Assembly: GCF_009617995.1 (NCBI RefSeq)
Contig: NZ_CP044129.1
Span: forward strand, 2,294,001-2,358,000
Direction: 5' to 3'
Source of the DNA: Halomicrobium sp. LC1Hm
Lineage (GTDB): Archaea > Halobacteriota > Halobacteria > Halobacteriales > Haloarculaceae
Length of the DNA: 64,000 bases
Numbering within the stretch: the stretch's first letter is position 1; the number at the start of each line of letters is the position of its first letter. The translations under genes and the position numbers were made by a program. This document shows, piece after piece, positions 25,128 through 34,232 of this stretch. The notes below the pieces were generated by a model that saw only the letters and a program-made list of their open reading frames with translations, was not told the DNA's origin and did no database searches.

Positions 25128-25356
25128 ATGCATACTCGTGGTACCAGACGTGTCGTACTGTGTGGCATACCTTCGGTCATGGTCGGTACCAGTGGATGCC
25201 TCTCCGGAGCGGGCCCGCGGGATACACGCAGGACGCAGCGACTGAGGTCATCCATGAGGGACCGGAGTCCTCGTCGTTCATGTCGGCTCAGAGGGCGAAT
25301 TTATTACTGATGGGTGGACGTTCGAAGAGTCCGGTGACGGGTACGTCGAAAGCTGA
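25128..25356 (+). pseudogene. Decayed tandem copy of the lipoprotein gene
   Basis: The start is clear: RGTRRVVLCGIPSVMVGTSG then CLS, nearly the same signal peptide and lipobox as the gene upstream. The reading frame then shifts: GYTQDAATEVIHEGPE matches GHTQDTSTKIINKGQE of the intact gene but is two bases out of frame. A second shift leads to VVHVGSEGEFITDG and WTFEESGDGYVES (stop TGA 25354-25356), matching the intact C-terminus YTLHAGPDGG...FEDTEDGYVDP. About 70 residues of the middle are missing. Two frameshifts plus a deletion make this a pseudogene. Confidence 0.8.
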
Positions 25357-25391
25357 CAATCAGCAGTAGCGAAGACGCTGGCGAAGCAGTC

Positions 25392-27182
25392 TCACACGTG
25401 TTCGTCGAGGAACTCGACGACCTGCGTGTAGGCCTCGATCCGGTTCTCGCGCTTGCCGATCCCGTGGCCCTCGTCGTCGAAGACCAGCAGTTCGACCGGA
25501 ACGTCCTGCTCGCGGACCGCGTCGACGATCTGTTCGGCCTCGCCGACCGGGACGCGGGGGTCGTTCTCGCCGTGGATGACGAACAGCGGCGCGGCGATCT
25601 GGTCCGCGCTGTGGATCGGCGAGACGGATTCGAGGAACTCGCGGTCGTCGTCCAGAGAGCCGTACTCGGCTTCGCGCAGCGACCGTCGCCAGTCGCCGGT
25701 GTTTTCGAGGAAGGTGACGAAGTTCGCGATGCCGACCACGTCGACGCCCGCGGCCCACAGGTCGGGGTACTCCGTCATCGCGGCAAGCACCATGAACCCG
25801 CCGTAGGAGCCGCCCTTGGCCACCAGTCGGTCGGGATCGACCGCCGGATGATCGTGGAGCCAGTCGACGCCGGCACGGATGTCGCGGACGCTGTCCATCC
25901 GGTGCTCCACGTCGTCCAGTTGCATGTAGTCGGTCCCGTAGCCGCTCGATCCCCGGACGTTGGGCTCGAACAGGGCGTAGCCACCCGAGAGGAAGTACTG
26001 CTGGAGGCCGGAGAAGGAGGGCCGGCGCTGGCTCTCGGGACCGCCGTGGATGTCGACGATCACCGGGACGCCGTCGTCGTCTCTGCCCTCGGCCGGCGGC
26101 AGCGAGAAGAACGCCGGGATCTCGCGCCCGTCGAAGGTCTCGTAGTGGACCAGCTCCGGCGGGACGAACGTCGAGTCGGGAATGCCGGCCGTCGAGGCGT
26201 GCGTCCAGCGCGTGGCCTCGCCCGTCTCGGTCTCGACGACGAAGACGTTCGTGTTGACCGTCCGGCCGGTGACCGTCACCGCGAATCGATCGGCGTCGGG
26301 TCCCCACGAGACGCCGCCAGCGATCCCGCCGGGCAGGTCCGGCGTGGGGAACGCCTCGATCGTGGTCTCGTCGGTCAACCGTCCGACGGTCAGGTCCGTG
26401 TAGCCGTCGACGTTCCGAGAGTAGGCGAGCCGTCCGGTATCGACGTCGACGGACACGCCGTCGACGTTCCAGTCGTCGTCCGAGACGACCTCGCGGAGCG
26501 TCCCGTCGAGATCGAGGCGGGCCAGCCAGCGCAGGTCCGCATCGCTGTCGGTGACGAGATAGACGCCGTCGCCGTCGGGTGCCCACTGGGCGCTCCCGTA
26601 GCGCACGTCGCCGTCGTGGGGCGTGAGGTGGTCGAAGTCGCCGGATTCGATATCGAGCACGGAGAGGTCCTGGTCGACGTTCGAGTGGGCCTCGCCGACG
26701 AGGAGCTTCGAGTCGTCGGGCGACCAGCCACCGACGGTGAGCCAGCCTCCGCCCTCGTGGACCAGTGTGGCCTCGTCGTCGTCCCGACCCTGCACGTAGA
26801 TGTCGAAGACGCTCTCGTCGCGGCGATTCGAGGCGAACGCGAATCGCTCGCCGTCGTGGCTCCAGCCGCCCCATCGGTGTTTGGCGTCCGGCCGGTCGGT
26901 GAGTGACGTGCTCTGACCGTCCGCGTCGAGCCGGAACAGCTGCAGCCGCTCGTTGCCACCCTCGTCCTTGCCGAAGATCAGCTCGGGGCGTTCGGGCGAG
27001 TACGAGGCGAAGGACACGGAGTCGTCGTAGAAGGTTCGCTGCTGGGGCCAGCCGCCCGGTTCGTCGACGCTCCAGAGCTGGAACGTGCCGGTCGTGTTCA
27101 TCCGGAAGGCGAGCTGTCCGTCCGGCCCGAGCGTCGCCCCGGTCGCAGATCTGACGTTGAGATAGCGTTCGAGATCGTACAC
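25392..27182 (-). CDS. S9 family peptidase (acylaminoacyl-peptidase-like)
   Basis: A 596-residue serine peptidase of the prolyl oligopeptidase group. Residues ~1-330 form a beta-propeller with WD-like repeats (FRMNTTGTFQLWSVDEPGG and similar) that filters substrates by size. The C-terminal alpha/beta-hydrolase domain has the triad S459 (GGSYGG), D541 (GENDPRVP) and H573 (DEGHGIG). No signal peptide is present, so it is cytoplasmic and trims peptides. I place the start at a GTG giving (M)YDLERYLNVRSATG, because a TATA box lies 24-30 nt upstream and homologues begin in this way. Upstream in-frame ATGs would overlap the neighbouring gene. Confidence 0.88.
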   Translation of the reverse strand: MYDLERYLNVRSATGATLGPDGQLAFRMNTTGTFQLWSVDEPGGWPQQRTFYDDSVSFASYSPERPELIFGKDEGGNERLQLFRLDADGQSTSLTDRPDAKHRWGGWSHDGERFAFASNRRDESVFDIYVQGRDDDEATLVHEGGGWLTVGGWSPDDSKLLVGEAHSNVDQDLSVLDIESGDFDHLTPHDGDVRYGSAQWAPDGDGVYLVTDSDADLRWLARLDLDGTLREVVSDDDWNVDGVSVDVDTGRLAYSRNVDGYTDLTVGRLTDETTIEAFPTPDLPGGIAGGVSWGPDADRFAVTVTGRTVNTNVFVVETETGEATRWTHASTAGIPDSTFVPPELVHYETFDGREIPAFFSLPPAEGRDDDGVPVIVDIHGGPESQRRPSFSGLQQYFLSGGYALFEPNVRGSSGYGTDYMQLDDVEHRMDSVRDIRAGVDWLHDHPAVDPDRLVAKGGSYGGFMVLAAMTEYPDLWAAGVDVVGIANFVTFLENTGDWRRSLREAEYGSLDDDREFLESVSPIHSADQIAAPLFVIHGENDPRVPVGEAEQIVDAVREQDVPVELLVFDDEGHGIGKRENRIEAYTQVVEFLDEHV

Positions 27183-27204
27183 GCCAGTGGTCTGGGCGGG
27201 CGCG

Positions 27205-27213
27205 AGTATAACG
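27205..27213 (-). promoter_or_regulatory. TATA box of the S9 peptidase gene
   Basis: The minus strand reads CCGTTATACTCG here, 24-31 nt before the GTG at 27182. The spacing fits a leaderless transcript and supports the GTG start. Confidence 0.55.
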
Positions 27214-27256
27214 GTTTGGCGCTCGCTGACGACAGCCAGAGTGCGGGATCCCGATC

Positions 27257-27985
27257 TTAGGCCAGCCCGATCACGAACAACAGGAGCGCGACGATGCCGG
27301 CGACGACGGCCGCCCCGCCTCGGGAGACGTTCCGGCCGCGTTCGAGGCCGAACACCCAGATGACGGCCCCCCAGAGCGAACCGACGGCGTTGAGCGCCAG
27401 CGCGATCGGCACCCACTCGTTGATCCGGCCAAGCAGCATCGATTGGAAGGTGGCGGGCTCCATCCCCGTGGTGATGGTCACGGGATCCATCGTCACCCAC
27501 AGCGCCGCGATCGCCAGGGGCATCGTCACCAGTGTCGGGGCGAACCCCCAGGCGGCGACCGTCAGCGTGTTGCCGAACGACCCCTGGCCGCCGGCCAGCG
27601 CCGTCCCGAGATGGAGCAGTCCGGCGATGACGAACAGGAGGATCGGAACGCCGACCAGGATCGGGCCGTAGAACTGCCCCATCGCTTCGTCGATGATCAC
27701 GTCGATGTTACGCTCGATCTCGGCCGGTTCGTCACAGCCGAAGGTCGTGTTCGTCTCCGAGAAGCTCTCGTTCATCTGCCCGTCACAGAACTGCTCTGAC
27801 GGGCGGTCCGGGTTGTCGACCATCACGGTGCCGTCGATTTTCGCGGTGAAGACCGCGCCGAGCCCGGCCACCATCACGAGCGTGCCGACCACGACCAGCG
27901 CGGCGACGACCAGGCCGCGATCGAACGTCGGCTCGTGGTCTGTGAAGTATCTATCTGGGCGGAGGAAGGGCGTTCGCGGGGCCAT
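27257..27985 (-). CDS. Yip1-family membrane protein
   Basis: A 242-residue membrane protein with a hydrophobic segment at about 25-48, a ~70-residue extracytoplasmic loop with two cysteines (FCDGQ and FGCDEP, possibly a disulfide), and then four closely spaced helices from residue ~105 onwards. This arrangement matches haloarchaeal YIP1-domain proteins, whose role is unknown (in eukaryotes Yip1 proteins act in membrane traffic). The start MAPRTPFLRPDRYF is the archaeal family form, so the longer upstream frame is discarded. It lies on the same strand as, and 74 bp upstream of, the S9 peptidase, which has its own promoter. Confidence 0.7.
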   Translation of the reverse strand: MAPRTPFLRPDRYFTDHEPTFDRGLVVAALVVVGTLVMVAGLGAVFTAKIDGTVMVDNPDRPSEQFCDGQMNESFSETNTTFGCDEPAEIERNIDVIIDEAMGQFYGPILVGVPILLFVIAGLLHLGTALAGGQGSFGNTLTVAAWGFAPTLVTMPLAIAALWVTMDPVTITTGMEPATFQSMLLGRINEWVPIALALNAVGSLWGAVIWVFGLERGRNVSRGGAAVVAGIVALLLFVIGLA

Positions 27986-28108
27986 GTACGGACGGCTGCA
28001 GAGACGAATCAAATGCTTTGTGGATTCCGGCAAGCGAGCGCACGTCGCGGGCCCGACGGACGCCCCGGCAACGGTTGGATTTTTCACGGGCCACGTTGAC
28101 CGTCAGGT

Positions 28109-29167
28109 ATGCGCGTCGCGTTCGTCGCCATGGAGACGACCCACCACCGGGACACCGAGGGGGCCCGCCGACTCGAACGCGTCGCCAAGCAACTGACCGA
28201 GCGGGGCCACGAAGTGACGATCTACTGCGCTCGCTGGTGGGACAGCGACCAGCGGACCTTCGAGCCCGAGGACATCACCTACCGCGCGGTGACGGCGACG
28301 CCGAACGCGGCAGCGTTCGCGACGCGCCTGCCCGTTCGCCTCGCTCGTCACCCGCCGGACGTGATCCACGCCAGTCCGCGCCCGCCCGGTGGCGTCGTGG
28401 GAGCCAGCGTCGGCGGGACGATCACGCGCGCCCCCGTGCTGGTCGACTGGTTCGGCGACGAGGCGATCGGTGCCAGTCGACTGGTCGACCGCGCGGCAAA
28501 GAGCCCGGACTGCGTGGTCACGCCGTCGGAGATGGTCCGGACGACCGTCCGGGAACACGGTGCCAGCAGCGACCAGACGGCGATCGTCCCGGAGAGCATC
28601 GACATGGCACAGATCCGAGACACCGAGCCCGCAGCGACCGTCGACGTGGCCTTCGCCCACCCGCTAGACGAGAGCGCCAACGTCGAGAGCCTCCTGCTCG
28701 GGCTGGCAGAGCTCCGGGAACGGGACTGGTCTGCGAAGATCGTCGGCGACGGACCCTACCGCGAGGACTACGAGCGACAGGTCCGCGACCTGCGCATCGA
28801 GGACCGCGTCGAGTTCGTCGGTGCCTGTGACCGCGAGGAGCGAATCAGTATCTACCGGGGCGCACACGTCTTCGTCCAGACGGCCTACCGGGAGTACTTC
28901 GCCAGCGAGTTGCTGTGGGCACTCGCCTGTGGCTGTATCGGGATCGTCGAGTATCAGGCCCGCTCTAGCGCCCACGAACTGATCGAACACCGCGAGCGCA
29001 GCTTCCGGGTCACGAGCACCCAGCAGATGGCAGACGCCATCGTCGCGAGCGGCGACTACCCCCACGAGACGATCGACGAATCGCTGGCCGAGTACGACCA
29101 CGACGCCGTCCGCGAGCAGTATCTCGAACACTACCGGCGGCTGATCGAGGCCCACGGCCTGCTGTGA
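28109..29167 (+). CDS. Glycosyltransferase family 4-like protein
   Basis: A 352-residue GT-B glycosyltransferase. The N-terminal acceptor domain begins MRVAFVAMETTHHRDTEGAR, and the C-terminal donor domain includes KIVGDGPYREDYERQV, RVEFVGACDREERISIYRGAHVFVQ (split here only by the motif boundaries) and a terminal helix. The E-x7-E donor motif is represented by YFASELLWALACGCIGIVEY. It acts in the cytoplasm on lipid-linked or protein acceptors; no neighbour identifies the pathway. Complete gene, with a Shine-Dalgarno-like CAGGT just before the ATG. It is followed on the same strand by an unrelated helicase with its own promoter. Confidence 0.8.
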   Translation: MRVAFVAMETTHHRDTEGARRLERVAKQLTERGHEVTIYCARWWDSDQRTFEPEDITYRAVTATPNAAAFATRLPVRLARHPPDVIHASPRPPGGVVGASVGGTITRAPVLVDWFGDEAIGASRLVDRAAKSPDCVVTPSEMVRTTVREHGASSDQTAIVPESIDMAQIRDTEPAATVDVAFAHPLDESANVESLLLGLAELRERDWSAKIVGDGPYREDYERQVRDLRIEDRVEFVGACDREERISIYRGAHVFVQTAYREYFASELLWALACGCIGIVEYQARSSAHELIEHRERSFRVTSTQQMADAIVASGDYPHETIDESLAEYDHDAVREQYLEHYRRLIEAHGLL

Positions 29168-29267
29168 TGCGGCGCGTCGTCGACCGGGCAAACGGTGTGA
29201 GGATCCGCATGCGTCGCTGGCAGCAGTGACACAAGGTGTTTACTCGTCGGGCCGATACCCATCCCCA

Positions 29268-31151
29268 GTGACCACAGAGGACGACGCCGAGGCCGGCGGT
29301 GACGACGCGGGCGACCAGCCCGAGACGCTGACCGTCGCCGACGTGTACGACGCTATCGACGCGGTCGGCAAACCACACCTCACCCCAGCGGAAGTGGCCG
29401 GCAAGACCGGGCTCACTACCGACGCGGCTCGCGAGGCGCTGGCGCGACTGAGCGAGGACGCCGAGATGGAACGACAGGACGTGACCGGTGCCGAGGCGGT
29501 CTACTACCCGCCGGACCTGGACGCGGTGACCGACCGCGAGCGGGTGATTCTCTTTCCGGACCGCCACGAGATCGTCGTGGAACACGCAGACCAGTTCACC
29601 CGCGCACAGCTCTCGCAGTTCGCCCACCTCGTCGACACGAACCGCTCCGGCGGCGCGATCTACGAGATCCGCGAAGAGGACGTGTGGCAGGCCCCCTACG
29701 AGTCGCTCTCGGACCTGCTTGCGACGATTCACGACGTGGTCGGCGAGCGCTCCGAACACCTGCAGGAGTGGGTCCGCAGCCAGTGGGAACGCGCCCGGAA
29801 ATTCAGGCTCGTGACCCACGAGGACGGCTACACCGTCCTCGAAGCCGAGAACGACGACCTGATGGGCAACGTCGCCCGCCAGAAGCTCGCCGACGACGTG
29901 TTGCGTGCGCCGATCTCGGACTCGGAGTCGTGGGTCAACGAGGAGCAGACCGCCAAGCTCAAGCGCACGCTGTACGAGGCGGGCTATCCGGTCCGGGACG
30001 ACCGCGATCTCGAAGACGGCGACGCGCTGTCGGTCGAACTCGGCCTGCCGCTGCGGGACTACCAGGCCGACTGGGTACAGCGCTTCCAGGAGCAAGGGTC
30101 GGGAGTGTTCGTCGGCCCGCCGGGATCGGGCAAGACCGTCGCGACGATGGGCGTGATGGAAGCCGTCGGCGGCGAGACGCTGATTCTCGTCCCCTCCCGA
30201 GAACTGGCGAGCCAGTGGCGCGAGGAACTGCTCAGACACACCGACCTAGACGAGAGCCAGATCGGCGAGTACCACGGCGGCGAGAAGACGATCCGGCCGG
30301 TGACGATCGCCACCTACCGGACCGCCGGGATGGACCGCCACCGCAAGCTGTTCGACGAACGGCGCTGGGGCCTGATCGTCTACGACGAGGTCCAGCACAT
30401 CCCCGCGGACGTGGCCCGCCGCAGCGCCCGCCTGCAGGGCAAGCACCGCCTGGGACTGACCGCGACGCCGGTTCGAGAAGACGACAGAGAAGAGGAGATC
30501 TTCACGCTCGTGGGGCCGCCCATCGGCACCGACTGGTCGGCGCTGTTCGACGCCGGCTTCGTCCAGGAGCCGGAGGTTCAGATCCGCCTCGTCCCCTGGA
30601 GCGACGACGCGACCGCCGACGAGTACGTCTCCGCCGTGGGCCACGGCCGCCGCCAGACCGCCGCGACGAACCCGGCGAAGATCGAAGAACTGCGCTACCT
30701 GCTGGCCGAACACCCCCACGCGAAGGCGCTGGTCTTCGTCGAGTACCTCGACCAGGGCGAGGCCATCGCCGCGGCGCTGGACGTGCCCTTCATCAGCGGC
30801 GAGACCCGCCACGCCGAGCGCGAACGGCTGTTCGACGACTTCCGCCGGAACGAGCGCGACACCCTGGTGATCTCTCGGGTCGGCGACGAGGGGATCGACC
30901 TCCCCGACGCCGAGCTGGCGATCGTCGCCTCCGGCCTCGGCGGATCGCGCCGACAGGGGGCACAGCGGGCCGGCCGGACGATGCGTCCCGTCGGCGACGC
31001 ACAGCTCTATCTCCTCGCGACGCGGGGCACCGAGGAGGAGGACTTCGTCCGCCAGCAGATGCGCCACCTCGTCTCCAAGGGGATTCGCGTGACCGAGCAA
31101 GACGCCGAAGCGGTGGGCGAACCGACTGGCGACGACACAGTGGCCGAGTAA
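29268..31151 (+). CDS. XPB/Rad25-type DNA helicase
   Basis: A 627-residue superfamily 2 helicase. An N-terminal winged-helix/damage-recognition region (residues 1-250) precedes the motor: Walker A GPPGSGKTV near residue 283, motif II YDEVQH near 372, motif III LTATPVRED, and motif VI QRAGRTMRP. The DEVQ box and overall length fit archaeal XPB, which in eukaryotes is the TFIIH translocase. In archaea it is thought to act in nucleotide excision repair or transcription. I choose the GTG at 29268 (reading MTTEDDAEAGG), since the upstream in-frame codons overlap the AT-rich promoter stretch. It is a stand-alone gene; no partner nuclease (Bax1) lies in the window. Confidence 0.88.
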   Translation: MTTEDDAEAGGDDAGDQPETLTVADVYDAIDAVGKPHLTPAEVAGKTGLTTDAAREALARLSEDAEMERQDVTGAEAVYYPPDLDAVTDRERVILFPDRHEIVVEHADQFTRAQLSQFAHLVDTNRSGGAIYEIREEDVWQAPYESLSDLLATIHDVVGERSEHLQEWVRSQWERARKFRLVTHEDGYTVLEAENDDLMGNVARQKLADDVLRAPISDSESWVNEEQTAKLKRTLYEAGYPVRDDRDLEDGDALSVELGLPLRDYQADWVQRFQEQGSGVFVGPPGSGKTVATMGVMEAVGGETLILVPSRELASQWREELLRHTDLDESQIGEYHGGEKTIRPVTIATYRTAGMDRHRKLFDERRWGLIVYDEVQHIPADVARRSARLQGKHRLGLTATPVREDDREEEIFTLVGPPIGTDWSALFDAGFVQEPEVQIRLVPWSDDATADEYVSAVGHGRRQTAATNPAKIEELRYLLAEHPHAKALVFVEYLDQGEAIAAALDVPFISGETRHAERERLFDDFRRNERDTLVISRVGDEGIDLPDAELAIVASGLGGSRRQGAQRAGRTMRPVGDAQLYLLATRGTEEEDFVRQQMRHLVSKGIRVTEQDAEAVGEPTGDDTVAE

Positions 31152-31203
31152 CAGTTCTGGGACTGCGGGGGCACGCGCTCGGTCCCCCACCGAGAGATGA
31201 CTG

Positions 31204-31358
31204 GACTGGATCGAAGACTGGGGCGAAGACGAGGGGTGTGAGTACGTCGCGCTGGCGTGCCCGCGGGACAACGACGATGGCTGGCGTTCTACGACAGCGA
31301 AGGGCTGGAGCAGTGGGGGTGCGTAGTGGAGACGGAACTGGACGGCGACGGGAACTGA
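31204..31358 (+). pseudogene. Possible remnant of a small acidic protein gene
   Basis: One frame reads DWIEDWGEDEGCEYVALACP then RDNDDGW. After a one-base shift it continues FYDSEGLEQWGCVVETELDG to a stop at 31356-31358. Both halves are acidic and look like haloarchaeal protein, in contrast to the other frames. The joined text would be the end of a small cytoplasmic protein whose start is lost. No parent family is recognised. Confidence 0.35.
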
Positions 31359-31412
31359 ACAGTCTCACTCTCGATACGACGCGAACGCTGCCAACTGAAC
31401 GCCCTCGCCCCG

Positions 31413-31473
31413 CTCGACGGTGCTGCGAGCTATTCTCGCTACGCTCGGATAGTGCCCTCGAAGCACCGTCGAG
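31413..31473. repeat. Inverted repeat in the helicase-folCP gap
   Basis: CTCGACGGTGCT (31413-31424) and AGCACCGTCGAG (31462-31473) are perfect 12-bp inverted arms around a 37-nt spacer that has weak inner pairing (GCTATT...GATAGTG). It lies between convergent genes, so it could be a 3'-end structure, or the remnant of a small mobile element. The rest of the 31152-31626 gap has no other gene that I can support. Confidence 0.5.
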
Positions 31474-31626
31474 TGCGTCTCGCCGGTTCGGCCACCAGGA
31501 CCGCACAGCACGGCACCGCAGCCACGCACCTCCCCAACCGATTCGCTCCTTTCAGTCGCTCATCCCTCGCACAGTGAGCGCTCGCGATGGAACGCGAGCG
31601 AGCGCGCGCCGCCCTCGATTTCCGTC

Positions 31627-34068
31627 TCAGTTCTCCTCGACGAACGACTCGGGATCGTCAGCGGCTTCGACGACATTCACCGCGCGGACCGCTTCGGGCA
31701 CGTCGTGGACGCGGACGATGTCGGCCCCTCGTTCGGCGGCCAGCGTCGTGCCGGCGATGGTGGCGTCCAGACAGTCCCCGGCCTCGGCTCCGACGAGTTC
31801 GAACATCGACTTGTGGGAGTGGCCGACCAGGATCGGGCAACCGAGCGACTGGAACTCTTCGAGTCGGCCCAGCAGTTCGAAGCTCTCGGCGGCCGTCTTC
31901 CCGAATCCCAGCCCTGGATCGACCACGATCTGCTCGCGGTCGAGCCCCGCTTTCTCGGCCAGCAGGACGCGTTCGGTCAGCTGGTCGATGCAGTCCTCGA
32001 CCACGTCGTCGTAGTCGACGGCGCTGTCGGGATCGACCGGCACCTCGATGCTGTGCATCACGACGACGGGCACGTCGTAGTCGGCGGCGACGAGGCGCAT
32101 CTCGGGATCTTCGAGCCCGGACACGTCGTTGAGGATGTCCGCACCGGCGTCCAGTGCGGCCCGGGCGACCGGTGCCTTGCGGGTGTCGACGGCGACGGCG
32201 GCGTCGAGATCGGCGAGGCGCTCGATCACGGGGACGATGCGCTCGATCTCCTCCTCGACGGGGACCTCGTCCGCGCCGGGGCGGGTGGACTCGCCGCCGA
32301 CGTCGAGGACGTCGACGCCGGCCGCGACCATCGACTCGGCGCGGGCGACGGCGTCCTCGACGGCGTCGTACTCCCCGCCGTCGTGGAAGGAGTCCGGCGT
32401 GATGTTACAGATCCCCATGACGGCGGTGCCGTCCTCCCAGGGATAGCCCCGGTCTCGATCGGGCTGCTGGATGTCCAGCGCGGTCCGGAGTTCGTCGGCC
32501 AGCGACGCGAGGCCGTACGGTTGGCCGTCGAGTTTGTCCGTCAGGCGGCGGAACTGGGCCATCGTCCCCATCAGGAGTACGTCAAGCATCTCCTCGTCCT
32601 GGTCGTTCAGCCCCGAGATCGCACAGTCCCCGCCCAGCGAGAGCAGCTCTTCTTTGAGGTACTGTGCCTGTCGGGGCTGGACGCGCGTCTTGAGGAGGCG
32701 GTGGACTGCCTTGCCGCGCATGCGCCACGCACCGGCGTCGGTGACGTGAGCGGCGTCGATGGTCTCGCGTGCCGCCGCCACGCCGTCGACCTGCTTGGGG
32801 ATCGTCGGCCGGATCCAGCGCTGGCGAGCCTCGGCGACGGCGTAGAGCGAGCCCGTGACCAGCACACAGTCGTCCTCGCCGGCCGCGTCGAGGGCCACGT
32901 CGAACGCGCCGGCCACGTCGCTGCGCGTCTCGACGCTGGCCGCGGTCTCGTCTCGGAACGCCTTCGCGACGACCTGCTCGTCTTCTGCGCGGTCTCGGTC
33001 GGGCTCGCAGGCGACGACGTGGTCGGCCCCGTCGAGTGCCCCCGCGATGGCACGCAGGTCCTTGTCGACCATCGAGCCCGCGACGACGTGGAGGTCGTCG
33101 TAGTCGAACGTGGCCAGCGTCTCGACGACCCGTTCGACGCCGCCGGGGTTGTGCGCGCCGTCCAGTACCACCAGCGGGTCCCGTCCCATGATCTCGAAGC
33201 GACCGGGCCAGTGGGCGTTTCGCAGGCCGCGTGCGATCGTCGCCTCGTCGACGGCCGCGACCTGGCGACACAGCGTCGCGGCGATCCCGGCGTTGATCGC
33301 CTGATGAGCGCCCAGCAGCGGGAGGTTCGTCTCGACGCGCCAGTCGTCGCCCGCGATCGACACCGACCCCTCCAGTCCTTCCCGACCGTGGTCGGTGACC
33401 GTCACGTCGCCGCTGGTGTCGGCGACGGTGACCACGTCCCCGGCCACGTCCCGGACGGCGTCGAGCGCGTCGCCTGCGGTGGCGGTCACGAGCGGGCGGT
33501 CCGCGGGCGCGACGTGTGCCTTGTCTCGGGCGATCTCTGCGATCGTGTCGCCCAGGATGTCCGTGTGTTCGAGCGTCACCGTCGTCACCGCGCTGGCGAC
33601 GGGGTCGACGACGCTGGTGGCGTCGAGCTTGCCGCCGATGCCGACCTCGACGACCGCCACGTCGACCGACTGGCGCTCGAACTCCCAGTAGGCCAGTGCC
33701 GTCAGCGTCTCGAAGAGGGTCGGAGAGGTGCCGTCGGCCGCCCGATCGGTGACGTACGGCTCGACGGACTCGACGAACTCGACGACCGCCGACTCGGTGA
33801 TCTTCCGGCCGTTGACCCGGATGCGTTCGCGAACGTCGTCCAGGTGTGGCGAGGTGTACAGGCCCACGTCGAGCCCCGCCTCCCTGAGCGTGCGTTCGAC
33901 CATGCGAGCCGTGCTTCCCTTGCCGTTCGAGCCGGCGATCTGCACGCAGTCCAGCGAGTCGTGCGGGTCGCCCAGCTGGGCCAGCAGCGACCGAGTGGCC
34001 TCCGTGCCCGGTCGGAGCGCGAATCGGCGGAGATCGAAGAGGAAGTTCGCCGCCTCGTGGAACTTCAT
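31627..34068 (-). CDS. folCP: Bifunctional folylpolyglutamate synthase / dihydropteroate synthase
   Basis: An 813-residue fusion of two folate enzymes, a known haloarchaeal arrangement. Residues 1-~430 are the FolC/MurE-like ligase with P-loop SNGKGST (47-53), EVGIGGKLDAT (141-151) and VLDGAHNPGG (301-310); it adds glutamate to folate using ATP. Residues ~440-813 are dihydropteroate synthase with signature MGICNITPDSFHDGG (551-565), DVGGESTRPGA and a late GHSHKSMF; it joins the pterin to p-aminobenzoate. A 110-residue linker (440-550) with LLSLGGDCAISG is part of the DHPS pre-domain. The start MKFHEAANFLFD is the family form, so the longer frame is rejected. It converges on the helicase. Confidence 0.93.
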   Translation of the reverse strand: MKFHEAANFLFDLRRFALRPGTEATRSLLAQLGDPHDSLDCVQIAGSNGKGSTARMVERTLREAGLDVGLYTSPHLDDVRERIRVNGRKITESAVVEFVESVEPYVTDRAADGTSPTLFETLTALAYWEFERQSVDVAVVEVGIGGKLDATSVVDPVASAVTTVTLEHTDILGDTIAEIARDKAHVAPADRPLVTATAGDALDAVRDVAGDVVTVADTSGDVTVTDHGREGLEGSVSIAGDDWRVETNLPLLGAHQAINAGIAATLCRQVAAVDEATIARGLRNAHWPGRFEIMGRDPLVVLDGAHNPGGVERVVETLATFDYDDLHVVAGSMVDKDLRAIAGALDGADHVVACEPDRDRAEDEQVVAKAFRDETAASVETRSDVAGAFDVALDAAGEDDCVLVTGSLYAVAEARQRWIRPTIPKQVDGVAAARETIDAAHVTDAGAWRMRGKAVHRLLKTRVQPRQAQYLKEELLSLGGDCAISGLNDQDEEMLDVLLMGTMAQFRRLTDKLDGQPYGLASLADELRTALDIQQPDRDRGYPWEDGTAVMGICNITPDSFHDGGEYDAVEDAVARAESMVAAGVDVLDVGGESTRPGADEVPVEEEIERIVPVIERLADLDAAVAVDTRKAPVARAALDAGADILNDVSGLEDPEMRLVAADYDVPVVVMHSIEVPVDPDSAVDYDDVVEDCIDQLTERVLLAEKAGLDREQIVVDPGLGFGKTAAESFELLGRLEEFQSLGCPILVGHSHKSMFELVGAEAGDCLDATIAGTTLAAERGADIVRVHDVPEAVRAVNVVEAADDPESFVEEN

Positions 34069-34232
34069 GCCCAAAGCAATCCAGTGGGCGCGCTTTAGAC
34101 TGGCGGTTACGGGAGCCGGCGAACGTCGAGCCACGCCTCACACGACGGCACTGCGATGGAGGGGAAACAGCGACAATTAACCTCTGAATCGAACCAGCCG
34201 TTTCTCGCCGCCGGCCTTCGAGTCGCTGACGG

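Noticed and set aside
31705-34098. A 797-codon open frame on the + strand over folCP
   Set aside because: Antisense shadow of a well-defined folC-folP fusion; no recognisable motif.
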